Source: Mycobacterium sp. M26 (GTDB taxonomy: Bacteria > Actinomycetota > Actinomycetes > Mycobacteriales > Mycobacteriaceae). From it: a DNA stretch of 64,000 nucleotides. Position 1 is the first letter of the stretch. The number at the start of each line of letters is the position of its first letter. The DNA lies in NCBI RefSeq assembly GCF_001494595.1, contig NZ_LN929908.1:186001-250000 (forward strand). Direction: 5' to 3'. The notes under the pieces are model-generated. The model ran no database searches, had not been told where the DNA came from, and saw only the letters and a list, made by a program, of their open reading frames with translations. The position numbers and the translations under genes are program-made. Positions 24,121-33,769 of this stretch are shown here, in pieces.

Positions 24121-26102
24121 CCGTCGTCGCCGAGCGGCCCGCCGTCGAGCACGTCGAGCCCGCCCGCGACCGGTGGCGACTGCCCTGGCAACGGTGGGCG
24201 CTGCTGGTGCTGCTGACCGGCACCGCGGTGCTCTACCTGTGGGACCTGGACCGCTCCGGGTGGGCAAACTCCTTCTATTCGGCTGCCGCACAGGCGGGTT
24301 CGGTGTCCTGGAAGGCTTTCCTGTTGGGTTCCTCGGATGCTGCGAACTCGATCACCGTCGACAAGCCGCCGCTGGCGTTGTGGCTTCCGTCGCTGGCCAT
24401 CCGCGCCTTCGGGCTGAGCTCCTGGAGCATCCTGGTACCGCAAGCGCTGATCGGGGTGGCTTCGGTGGCCCTGCTGTGGGACACGGTGCGCCGCCGCTTC
24501 GGTGAGACCGCCGGGCTCATCGCCGGTCTGGTGCTGGCGCTGACGCCGGTGGCCGTGTCGATCTTCCGGTACAACAACCCCGACGCCCTGCTCGTGCTGT
24601 TGATGCTCGCCGCGGTGTGGGCGATGCTGCGCGCGATCGACGACGGCCGGCTGCGCTGGCTGCTGCTGGCCGGCGGGTGCGTGGGACTGGGCTATCTGAC
24701 CAAACAACTCGAGGTCGCCCTGGTGCTGCCCGCGCTGGGCATCGGTTACCTGGTCAGCGGGCCGAAGAGCGTGGCCCGCCGGCTCGGGCATCTCGTGGCG
24801 GCGCTGGCGGCGGCGATCGCCGCCGCCGGGTGGTGGGTCCTGCTGGTCCAACTGTGGCCGGCCGGTGACCGGCCCTGGATCGGCGGTACCCAGCACAACT
24901 CGATCCTGGAATTGACGCTGGGCTACAACGGAATCGGGCGCCTCAACGGGGACGAGCCGGGCAGTGTCGCGGCCCTCGGGGTGAGCTCACCGATCCACCC
25001 CGGCGGCCGGACGTCGGCGCATCCGTGGGGGCAGCCGGGCATCGGCCGGCTCTTCGAACCGGCCCAGATCGGTGGCATCGGCTGGCTGCTGCCGGCGGCG
25101 CTGGTCTTCGCGACGGCGCTGCTGATCTGGCGTGCTCGCGCGCCGCGGCGCGACCTGGTGCGCGCCGAAACCCTGGTGTGGACGCTGTGGCTGGTGGTCA
25201 CCGCGCTGGTGTTCAGCTTCATGGCCGGGATCTTCCACCCGTACTACACCGTGGCGCTGGCGCCGTCGATTGCCGCGCTCACCGGAATCGGAACGGTGAC
25301 CTGCTGGCGGCACCGCGAAACCCTCTGGAGCCGAGTGACATTGGCGGTCGCCGCCGCGATGACCGCGCTGACGGCCTACCTCACCCTCACCGGTGTCCCC
25401 GACTATGAGCCCTGGTTGCGCTGGGTCATCCTCGCCGGCGGCGTGGCGGTGGTCTGCTGGCTGGCAGCGGGCGCGCCCGGCACCGGCCCGCGGCCGACTC
25501 AGCACGCGCTGCCGGTGCTGGCCGCGGTGGTGATGCTCGCCGGTCCGGTGGCGTTCAGCCTCACCACGGTGGCCCATGGGAATTCGGGAGCCCTCCCGAT
25601 CGCGGGTCCGGTGCCGCATCTGGTGACCGCGAGGACCAAGGGTGTGACGGCTGTCCCGCGTGCCCAGATCACCGTCGCCAAGGGGCCCGGCTTCCTGCTA
25701 CCCGCCGGGGTCCCCGGCCACAGCGCGCATCTGGTCGGGTGTTCGCTGCTGGACTCCGGGGTGCCCGATCCGCAGCTCGTCGCCCTGCTCGATGCCGACG
25801 CGAATTCCTACACCTGGGTTGCCGCGACTGTCGGATCAACCTGTGCCGCAGGCTATCAGCTCGCCACTGGGCATCCGGTGATGCCCATCGGCGGCTTCAA
25901 CGGCACCGACCCGGCCCCGGCGCCCGACGAGTTCCTGCGGCTGGCTCTGAGCAAACGGATCCACTACTTCATCGTCACCAACCCCATTCACGAGGACAAG
26001 TGGGGTCATCTCGACACCAATGCCCTTATCCAGCAGTGGGTCCAGCGCAACTTCACCCCGATGCGGGTGGGGCGGATCGAGGTCTACGACCTGACCCGCT
26101 AG
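24117..26102 (+). CDS. Glycosyltransferase family 39 (ArnT-like) membrane protein
   Basis: 661 residues. About eleven to thirteen membrane helices; the first begins near residue 27. The GT39 signature occurs as LWDLDRSGWANSFYSAAAQAGSVSWKAF and SITVDKPPLALWL, with the acidic residue of the first loop thought to be catalytic. A C-terminal periplasmic domain of about 160 residues follows. It uses a polyprenyl-phosphate sugar made by the upstream GT2-GtrA protein to glycosylate an exported acceptor. ATGA overlap with that gene. Its TAG stop shares CTAG with the stop of the convergent SDR. Confidence 0.9.
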   Translation: MTVVAERPAVEHVEPARDRWRLPWQRWALLVLLTGTAVLYLWDLDRSGWANSFYSAAAQAGSVSWKAFLLGSSDAANSITVDKPPLALWLPSLAIRAFGLSSWSILVPQALIGVASVALLWDTVRRRFGETAGLIAGLVLALTPVAVSIFRYNNPDALLVLLMLAAVWAMLRAIDDGRLRWLLLAGGCVGLGYLTKQLEVALVLPALGIGYLVSGPKSVARRLGHLVAALAAAIAAAGWWVLLVQLWPAGDRPWIGGTQHNSILELTLGYNGIGRLNGDEPGSVAALGVSSPIHPGGRTSAHPWGQPGIGRLFEPAQIGGIGWLLPAALVFATALLIWRARAPRRDLVRAETLVWTLWLVVTALVFSFMAGIFHPYYTVALAPSIAALTGIGTVTCWRHRETLWSRVTLAVAAAMTALTAYLTLTGVPDYEPWLRWVILAGGVAVVCWLAAGAPGTGPRPTQHALPVLAAVVMLAGPVAFSLTTVAHGNSGALPIAGPVPHLVTARTKGVTAVPRAQITVAKGPGFLLPAGVPGHSAHLVGCSLLDSGVPDPQLVALLDADANSYTWVAATVGSTCAAGYQLATGHPVMPIGGFNGTDPAPAPDEFLRLALSKRIHYFIVTNPIHEDKWGHLDTNALIQQWVQRNFTPMRVGRIEVYDLTR

Positions 26103-26968
26103 GTCAGCATCGCGGCGATCTCATCGAGCGACCACGGTGGTGACTCGTGGTGGTCCCGGTAGCCCAGCAGGCTGGGGGAGGGGCGGTCGAACCGGCCGAC
26201 GAAACCGCCTGCGGCGATGAAGATCTGGCCGGTGACGTTGCTCGCCAGATCACTGGCCAGGTAGGCATACATCGGCGCCACGTACTCCGGCGGCGCGGCG
26301 TCCAGAGCGCCCTGCGCGCTGACTTCGTCGAGCATGCCGCGCCGGCGCAGGGTGGCGATCTGCTCCTCGTACTCGGCGCCGGTGGACAGCCGCGTCTTGG
26401 CGCCCGGGCACACCACGTTGGCGCGCACCCCATGCTCGGCGAGCTCGGCGGCGATCGCAACGGTTAGGCCGTTGACCGCGCCCTTGCCCGCCGGATAGCC
26501 CGTCCCGCCGTAGTCACCCAGGAAGGCAAAGGAACTGGTGTTGATGATCGAACCGCGTTTGCGTGCCACCATCTTCGGCGCCGCGGCGCGGCAGGTGGCG
26601 AAGACGGTGCCCAGGTGGACGTCGATCAGGTCGCGGAACTGCTCGTGGGTGACATCCAGAATCGAGGACCCCGCGGGTTCGGCGGTGCCCGCGCAGTTCA
26701 CCAGCGCATCGATGGCCCCGAATTCGTTCTCGCACAACGCGATCAGTTCGTCGGCCACCGCCGGATCGGCGGCGGACCCAGCGTGCGGGATAGCCCGGCC
26801 GCCGGCCGCGGTGATCGCGGTGACCGTCGCCTCGACGGCGTCGGCGTCGCGGCCGTTGACCACGACACCGGCGCCGCACTCGGCAACCTTGGCCGAGATG
26901 GCCGCGCCGACACCGCGCGACCCCCCGGCGACCACGACTCCGAAGCCGGCGAGCGGCCCGTCACTCAC
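26099..26968 (-). CDS. Short-chain dehydrogenase/reductase
   Basis: About 289 residues from GTG 26968; a TTG at 26989 would add seven residues. The nucleotide motif is AGGSRGVG near 13-20, NCAG near 92-95, and the active site Ser plus YPAGK (YxxxK) near 160-164. It likely belongs with the downstream-oriented steroid/alcohol genes: KSI-like protein and AdhB precede it on the same strand with an 82-bp gap. M. tuberculosis has no gene at this place as far as I recall, so it may be an addition. Substrate unknown. Confidence 0.82.
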   Translation of the reverse strand: MSDGPLAGFGVVVAGGSRGVGAAISAKVAECGAGVVVNGRDADAVEATVTAITAAGGRAIPHAGSAADPAVADELIALCENEFGAIDALVNCAGTAEPAGSSILDVTHEQFRDLIDVHLGTVFATCRAAAPKMVARKRGSIINTSSFAFLGDYGGTGYPAGKGAVNGLTVAIAAELAEHGVRANVVCPGAKTRLSTGAEYEEQIATLRRRGMLDEVSAQGALDAAPPEYVAPMYAYLASDLASNVTGQIFIAAGGFVGRFDRPSPSLLGYRDHHESPPWSLDEIAAMLT

Positions 26969-27050
26969 CGGTGGCGGGCGCCTGGGCAAATGAGGCGGTC
27001 CCAGCTTCCCCTTACCTCCGTCGGCGCTGGCGCGCCAACTCCGGTCAGCC

Positions 27051-27479
27051 TCACTGAACCGCCTGGCCGAACTGCATGCCGTCCATGTTCCAGTAGCCGC
27101 GCATATTGGTGATCAGACCCGCGTCGTTGACCCGGTAGGTGAACACCCCGCGCACGGTGCTGACCAGTCCGCCTTCGAACTGGCTGCGCAGCACCAGGAT
27201 GTGGGCCACCTCCTGCGGCGAGCTGGAGGGGAAGGTCTCCTCGCAGGTGACCCGCAAGTTGTTGATCGCGATGTTGGTGTCGTAGAACGCCGCGACGGCG
27301 TCCTTACCGCGCACGCCCAGGCCGTCGGGGTTGGTGACGGCCTGGCCGATCGGGTCCTCGATGACCACATCGTCGGACATCAGCCCCAGCCAGCCCTCGC
27401 GGTCGTGCGACATCACGGCACGCCAGGAGGCCTGGGAGGCAGCCAGCGCGGGGGACACCTCGGTTGTCTTCTGCGACAT
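27051..27479 (-). CDS. KSI-like NTF2-fold protein (Rv0760c-type)
   Basis: 142 residues, cone-shaped alpha+beta fold related to ketosteroid isomerase. Visible segments: SWRAVMSHDREGWLGLMSDDVVIEDPIG near 18-45, where Asp residues could act as the catalytic base, and a beta-sheet half with GVFTYRVNDAGLI. The M. tuberculosis homologue Rv0760c binds steroids. It begins 11 bp after adhB on the same strand, so it is cotranscribed. Function in vivo is unproven; a steroid-binding or isomerase role is inference from the family and the CYP51 context. Confidence 0.88.
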   Translation of the reverse strand: MSQKTTEVSPALAASQASWRAVMSHDREGWLGLMSDDVVIEDPIGQAVTNPDGLGVRGKDAVAAFYDTNIAINNLRVTCEETFPSSSPQEVAHILVLRSQFEGGLVSTVRGVFTYRVNDAGLITNMRGYWNMDGMQFGQAVQ

Positions 27480-27490
27480 GACGACTCGGA

Positions 27491-28621
27491 TCAGCGATCT
27501 TCGTCGGTGTAGCGGATGACACCGCGGATGTTGCGGCCCTCCAGCATGTCCTGGTAGCCCTCGTTGATCTGCTCCAGCCGGTACTGGCGGGTGATCATGT
27601 CGTCGAGGTTGAGCTTGCCGACCTTGTACATCGACAGCAGATGCGGGATGTCGTAGTACGGGTTGCCGCCGCCGAAGATGGTGCCCTGCAGGTTCTTCTG
27701 CATCAGGGTGAGCATCGCCAGGTTCAGGTTGATGTTGGTGTCGAGCATGCTGCCGATGGCGGTCATCACGCAGGTGCCGGACTTGGCAGTGATGTTCATG
27801 TAGTTGTCGACGTCGGCGCCGTGCACCTCACCGACGGTGACGATGACCTTCTTGGCCATGAAGCCCTGGGTCACCTCGGCGATACCGGCCAGTGCGGCCT
27901 CGATGTCCTCGTAGACGTGGGTGGCGCCGAACTTGAGCGCCTGATCGCGCTTCCACTCCACCGGGTCGATCACGAAGATGTAGCGGGCACCGGAGTTGAC
28001 CGCGCCCTGCAGGGCCGACATGCCCACGCCTCCGACGCCGACGATCGCCACGTCCTCACCGGGCTTGATCTGAGCGGTGTGGGTGGCCGAGCCGTAGCCG
28101 GTGGTCACGCCGCAGCCGACCAGGCAGGCCACCTCGAACGGGATGTCCTTGGGAATCGGGACCACCGAGGACTCGTGCACCACCATGTAGGGGGAGAAGG
28201 TGCCCAGCAGGGTCATCGGGAAGACGGGCAGGCCGTCGGTGGTGTGGATGCGGTGAGTGCCGTCGGAGATGGCGGTACCGGCCAGCAGTCCGGCGCCCAG
28301 GTCGCACAGGTTGCGCAGGCCGGCCTGACACGACGGGCACTTGCCACAGGACGGGATGAAGGACATCACGACGTGGTCGCCGACGGCGACGCCCTCGACA
28401 CCCTCACCGACCTCGACGACGACGCCGGCGCCCTCGTGGCCGCCCAGCACCGGGAAGCCGAACATCGGGATGCCGCCGGTCACCAGGTGGTGGTCGGAGT
28501 GGCACATGCCCGAGGCTTCCATCTGGACCTTGACCTCGCCCTTCTGCGGGTCGCCGATCTCGATCTCCTCGATCGCCCATGGCTGGTTGAACTCACGGAT
28601 GAGTGCGCCTTTTGTCTTCAC
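27491..28621 (-). CDS. adhB: Zinc-dependent alcohol dehydrogenase AdhB, NDMA-dependent class
   Basis: 376 residues, MDR superfamily. Catalytic zinc ligands lie in MCHSDHH (Cys near 38) and GGHEGAGV (His near 61); structural zinc Cys are in CGKCPSCQAGLRNLC near 91-105. The Rossmann motif VGVGGVGMSALQG lies near 190-202. The sequence is of the class whose tightly bound NADH is reoxidised by NDMA in vitro and is linked to mycofactocin in cells. GTG start with GGAGG upstream. A KstR-like box lies 79 bp upstream. It matches Rv0761c by order and sequence. Confidence 0.92.
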   Translation of the reverse strand: MKTKGALIREFNQPWAIEEIEIGDPQKGEVKVQMEASGMCHSDHHLVTGGIPMFGFPVLGGHEGAGVVVEVGEGVEGVAVGDHVVMSFIPSCGKCPSCQAGLRNLCDLGAGLLAGTAISDGTHRIHTTDGLPVFPMTLLGTFSPYMVVHESSVVPIPKDIPFEVACLVGCGVTTGYGSATHTAQIKPGEDVAIVGVGGVGMSALQGAVNSGARYIFVIDPVEWKRDQALKFGATHVYEDIEAALAGIAEVTQGFMAKKVIVTVGEVHGADVDNYMNITAKSGTCVMTAIGSMLDTNINLNLAMLTLMQKNLQGTIFGGGNPYYDIPHLLSMYKVGKLNLDDMITRQYRLEQINEGYQDMLEGRNIRGVIRYTDEDR

Positions 28622-28700
28622 TGCGAACCTCCACTCGCAAACCCATCCCCAGGGTTTTCCCAGGGAGCCGGCGTCGCCGGATGGTCGATCTAGGACTAGG

Positions 28701-28714
28701 TAGAACGTGTTCCT
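28701..28714. promoter_or_regulatory. KstR-like operator upstream of adhB
   Basis: TAGAACGTGTTCCT matches TnnAACnnGTTnnA except for the last base. It is almost the same as the box at 1121-1134. A second GTTCT follows directly at 28715-28719, so the half-sites may overlap. It is in the 169-bp gap between the SnoaL-like gene and adhB, which suggests adhB has its own promoter. Confidence 0.5.
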
Positions 28715-28790
28715 GTTCTGCAGGCCATTATGACCTGTGTCACGCCCACCGTATACGGCGGGGCGGGATTGTTGACAGGCGTCGAGTAAA

Positions 28791-29336
28791 TCACCAGATC
28801 GGGACGGGAGCCTCACCGAGGGGGTAGTAGCCGGGCAGCTTCTCACCGGCCAGGCTGCGCTCGATGCGCTCGGACATGCCCCTGCTCAGCTTGCCCTCCT
28901 TCATCAGCTTCAGATACAGCTTCTGCACGTGGCCGAAGTCGAAGAAGTCGCGCTGCCACTCGATCTTGCCGTCGGCATTCAGCCGGAACCAGCTGCCGCC
29001 GATGCCATAGATTTCCTCGGAGTTGCCATCGGCGTCAGTGGCGACCTGCTTCCAGAAGCCGACGACCTCGCCGATCTTGTCGTCGATGAGTACCTTCTGG
29101 TACGGGTAGCTCCAGCCCTCCAGGCCGAACATCTCCAGACCCAGTGCGATATCCCGGATCTCGTTGATCCCGACGCACATCACGTCTTCCTTGGGTCCGA
29201 TGTTCCAGCCGTAGGTGGCGTCGTCGGTGTAGAAGTCGGCCAGGCCGGTCCAGTCGCCCTTGGCCTCGGCGACCTTGTTGGCCTCCAGCCATCGCTCGAT
29301 GAAATCTTCCAGCACCTCACGCGGCAATGACGGCAT
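28791..29336 (-). CDS. SnoaL-like protein (Rv0762c-type)
   Basis: 181 residues. The NTF2-like pattern is FIERWLEANKVAEAKGDWTGLADFYTDDATYGW near 12-44, followed by GIGGSWFRLNADGKIEWQRDFFDFG. It is a paralogue of the protein at 15387-16001. It is part of the CYP51 gene line: the ferredoxin gene ends 55 bp upstream and a 7-bp hairpin sits in the gap. Role unknown; a small-molecule isomerase or carrier in sterol or lipid conversion is plausible. Confidence 0.85.
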   Translation of the reverse strand: MPSLPREVLEDFIERWLEANKVAEAKGDWTGLADFYTDDATYGWNIGPKEDVMCVGINEIRDIALGLEMFGLEGWSYPYQKVLIDDKIGEVVGFWKQVATDADGNSEEIYGIGGSWFRLNADGKIEWQRDFFDFGHVQKLYLKLMKEGKLSRGMSERIERSLAGEKLPGYYPLGEAPVPIW

Positions 29337-29373
29337 TGTCAGTCCTTCTCTCGATTTGATTCTCGTCTCCTCA

Positions 29374-30969
<1,596 letters not shown>

Positions 30970-30973
<4 letters not shown>

Positions 30974-31788
30974 GATTCCTCCGGGTACTTCAGTTGTTGA
31001 CGTTCCTTGGGCCCGTTGGACAATGGCGCCTCGGGCTGAACTTCGATCGACACGATGAACCCGCCGCGCGGGGTATCGGCGACGAACGCGATGGCGCGCG
31101 CCAGATCGGCTGCGCGCAGAAAGTAGTCGTGCCGGGCCTGGCCCCATTTGGCCCAGTCCTCGAGCGCCGGGCCGATCAGCTCGCCGGGCAGGCTCCAGCC
31201 CATCGACGTCTTCGTCGGGCCGGGGTGCACGATCGAGGCACGAACACCGGTGCCCTCGAGTTCCATCTGCAGGTTGGTCACCATGGCATTGAGTCCGGCC
31301 TTCGCCGCGCCGTAGGCACCCATGTGCGGGCGCTGCCGCAGCGAGACGTCCGAGCCGACGAAGATGACGTCACCGCGCTGGCGGGCGATCATCCCCGGCA
31401 GTACGGCATTCGCCAGCCGGAAGGCGCCCATCAGGTGGATCTGCAGCTGGGACTCGAAGTCGTCCGGGCTGATCTCGTAGAGCCGGCCGAAGTAGGTGTC
31501 GCCGGCACCGGCGACCAGCAGCTCGATCTCGCCGAGGGCCTCGGTGGCGCCGTGCACGTAGCCCTTGACCGAGTCGGGATCGGTGACGTCCAGCGGCAGG
31601 GCAACCGCTTCACCACCCTCGGCGTGGATCTGGTCGACGAGCTCCTGGCACTTCTCGACGCGGCGGGCACCGAGAGCGACCGGGTAGCCGCGCGAGGCGA
31701 GTTCCAGGGCGGTCGCGGCGCCGATACCGGAGGACGCGCCCGCCACCAGGGCGGGCCGGCGGGCCGGGTTCGGTTCGAAACGGGGCAT
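30970..31788 (-). CDS. Short-chain dehydrogenase/reductase (Rv0765c-type)
   Basis: 272 residues. The cofactor motif is AGASSGIG near 16-23, AGAG near 91-94, and the active site Ser plus YGAAK near 157-161. The gene overlaps both neighbours by 4 bp (ATGA and GTGA), so it is translationally coupled between cyp123 and cyp51. Position suggests oxidation or reduction of a product of one of the P450s. Matches Rv0765c by order. Confidence 0.9.
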
Positions 31789-33002
31789 CAGGCCTTCTTC
31801 ACTGTGATGGGCAGGTTGGCAAAACCGCGCACACTGCTGGAGTGCACACGGACCGCATTGGCCTCGTCGACCTCGAAGCCGTCGATGCGTTTGACGAGTT
31901 CCTCCAGCGCCACCCGGCCTTCCATGCGGGCGAGGTGCGCGCCGAGGCAGAAGTGCGCCCCGCTGCCGAAACTCAGCAGCTTGGAGCCGATGTCGCGCCC
32001 GATCTGAAACTCGTCGGGAGCGTCGAACACCCGCTCGTCGCGGTGCGCGGCACCGGGCACCAGTAGCAGGGTGTCGCCGTCGTGCAGCGTGGTGCCGTGG
32101 AACTCGACGTCCTCGACGACGGTGCGGGCCAGGATCTGGCTGGAGGTGTCATACCGCAGGGTTTCCTCCACCCACAGCGGCACCCGGTCATGATCGGCGA
32201 GCACCGTGGCCAGCTGATCCTGATTGCGGCCCGCCCAGAAGACGGCGTTGCCCAGCAGTTTGGTGGTGGTCTCGTTGCCGGCGACCACCATCAGGAACAG
32301 GAAACCCATGATCTCTTCGTCGGTGAGCCGGTCACCGTCGATCTCGGCTTCGATGAGCGCCGAGGTGAGGTCGTCGGTGAGTTTCTTGCGGCGCTGGGCC
32401 ACCATGTCGGCGTAGTAGACGAACAGGTTGATCGACGCCTCGATCGCCGCGGGCGGCACGTCGGTGACGCCGTCCTCGCGGTGCATCACGCCGTCGGCCA
32501 GTGCACGCAGGTGCTGGCGGTCCTCCCGCGGTACGCCGACCAGTTCGGAGATGACGTCCATCGGCAGCTTGCCGGCGAATTCGGTGATGAAGTCGAAGCT
32601 TTCGCTCTGCAGTGCGGCGTCGAGGTGCTCTGTGGTCAGTTCCAGCACCCGCGGCTCGAGCTCACGGATCCGGCGCGGGGTGAAGCCCTTGGAGACCAGC
32701 GTGCGCAGCCGCAGATGGTCGGGGTCGTCCATCGCCAGAAACGACATCGTCTTGCTGGCTTCCGGGGTGCGCGAGATCGGGTCCAGCGCCACGCCGAGCT
32801 TGTTCGACAGCGCGACGCTGTTGCGAAATCCCTTGTGCACGTCCGCATGCCGGCTCAGCGCCCAGAAGTTGAGCTCGTCGTTGCGGTAGAGGGGAGCCTC
32901 GTCGCGCAGCCGCTTGTAGTACGGGTAGGGATCCTCGTGGAAGTTGTAGTCGTACGGATCGAGGACCAGCTCGACGGGATGTGGTCCGGCTGGAGCGGCC
33001 AT
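31788..33002 (-). CDS. cyp123: Cytochrome P450 CYP123
   Basis: 404 residues. I-helix VVAGNETTTK, ExxR ETLR, haem Cys352 in FGSGAHFCLGAHL. The start PxxYNFHEDPYPYYKRLRDEAPLY is typical of actinobacterial soluble P450s. The gene overlaps the TetR gene and the SDR gene by ATGA junctions. It matches Rv0766c (cyp123A1) by order. Substrate unknown. Reducing partner is probably the ferredoxin encoded at 29392-29604. Confidence 0.92.
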   Translation of the reverse strand: MAAPAGPHPVELVLDPYDYNFHEDPYPYYKRLRDEAPLYRNDELNFWALSRHADVHKGFRNSVALSNKLGVALDPISRTPEASKTMSFLAMDDPDHLRLRTLVSKGFTPRRIRELEPRVLELTTEHLDAALQSESFDFITEFAGKLPMDVISELVGVPREDRQHLRALADGVMHREDGVTDVPPAAIEASINLFVYYADMVAQRRKKLTDDLTSALIEAEIDGDRLTDEEIMGFLFLMVVAGNETTTKLLGNAVFWAGRNQDQLATVLADHDRVPLWVEETLRYDTSSQILARTVVEDVEFHGTTLHDGDTLLLVPGAAHRDERVFDAPDEFQIGRDIGSKLLSFGSGAHFCLGAHLARMEGRVALEELVKRIDGFEVDEANAVRVHSSSVRGFANLPITVKKA

Positions 33003-33595
33003 CAGTTGTCGTCTCCCAGGATCAGGCCGACCACATAGGCCATCCGGTCGGCAACTTGGTGATAGGTCAGGGTGCCGCTGCCGGCGTGCACCAGCGCGCC
33101 GTAGTAGGTCATCTCCAGTGCCGAGACGATCCGGTGGTCGGAGTCCGGGCCGAGTGCAGATTTGATGCGCTTGTGGATCTGGGCGCCGATGCGCTCGCGC
33201 ACCGGGCGCACGCCGGAGTCGTTCGAGAGCACCGCGGTGGTGCAGGCGACGGCCACCTCGGGCTCGTCGGCGATCACCAGGGCCAGGCTGCGCAGGGTCT
33301 GCTGTACCCGCGACAGCTGAGTGTCGTTGACGTCGGTGAAGAACGGCGCCTGCTTGACCAGATCGAGGTAGACCTCGGCGATCAGGTGGTTCTTCGACGA
33401 GAAGTAGGTGTAGGCGGTCGCCGGTGCCACCTTGGCCCGTGCCGCCACGGCGCGCACCGTCAGATCGGCATAGGAGGTTTCGCGCAGCATCTCCATGGCG
33501 GCGCTCACCACCTTGCGGAACGTTTCTTCCTGGCGGCGATTGCGCGGAACGTCGGCTCCGTCTGGTGTGACGGCTAGCACGGCATCGCTGGACAC
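33002..33595 (-). CDS. TetR family regulator of the CYP51 operon (Rv0767c-type)
   Basis: 197 residues from GTG 33595; GTG 33580 is an alternative. The helix-turn-helix is about 25-70: FRKVVSAAMEMLRETSYADLTVRAVAARAKVAPATAYTYFSSK. A ligand-binding helical domain follows. It heads the P450 operon by an ATGA overlap with cyp123. The TGGACA-CT-TGTCCA palindrome covers its start, and a second copy lies at the divergent aldA promoter; both fit autorepression and control of aldA. Ligand unknown, perhaps a sterol or its aldehyde. Confidence 0.85.
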   Translation of the reverse strand: MSSDAVLAVTPDGADVPRNRRQEETFRKVVSAAMEMLRETSYADLTVRAVAARAKVAPATAYTYFSSKNHLIAEVYLDLVKQAPFFTDVNDTQLSRVQQTLRSLALVIADEPEVAVACTTAVLSNDSGVRPVRERIGAQIHKRIKSALGPDSDHRIVSALEMTYYGALVHAGSGTLTYHQVADRMAYVVGLILGDDN

Positions 33596-33602
33596 TTGTC
33601 CA
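33589..33602. promoter_or_regulatory. Operator at TetR (Rv0767c-type) start
   Basis: TGGACACTTGTCCA is a perfect palindrome (6-bp arms, CT spacer) overlapping the proposed start of the TetR gene. A near copy lies at 33735-33748. Confidence 0.65.
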
Positions 33603-33688
33603 AGATATCCACCTGGGCGTGGGCTAAGCAAGTGCAGCAGCGAAAATAGGTGTTCAGAGGGCACAAATGGGACGTCAGCAGAAGGACC

Positions 33689-33718
33689 TTGCACCCTGCC
33701 GGGGTTGGCGGCTAAGGT
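33689..33718 (+). promoter_or_regulatory. Possible promoter of aldA
   Basis: TTGCAC (33689-33694) and TAAGGT (33713-33718), 18 bp apart, resemble a housekeeping -35/-10 pair. Predicted transcription would start near 33725, just before the operator copy at 33735-33748. Confidence 0.35.
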
Positions 33719-33734
33719 TCGACTGACAGATTCT

Positions 33735-33748
33735 CGGACAGGTGTCCA
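33735..33748. promoter_or_regulatory. Operator at aldA promoter
   Basis: CGGACAGGTGTCCA, palindromic GGACA-GG-TGTCC, matches the copy at 33589-33602 except for the first base and the spacer. It lies 21 bp before aldA and just downstream of the proposed transcription start. Confidence 0.6.
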
Positions 33749-33769
33749 ACGAAAAGGCGGGAGTCGCGA

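Noticed and set aside
33623..33640. Third copy of the tandem GCTNAGC operator near aldA
   Set aside because: One GCTAAGC is present but the sequence 11 bp on (GCAGCAG) does not fit the palindrome.
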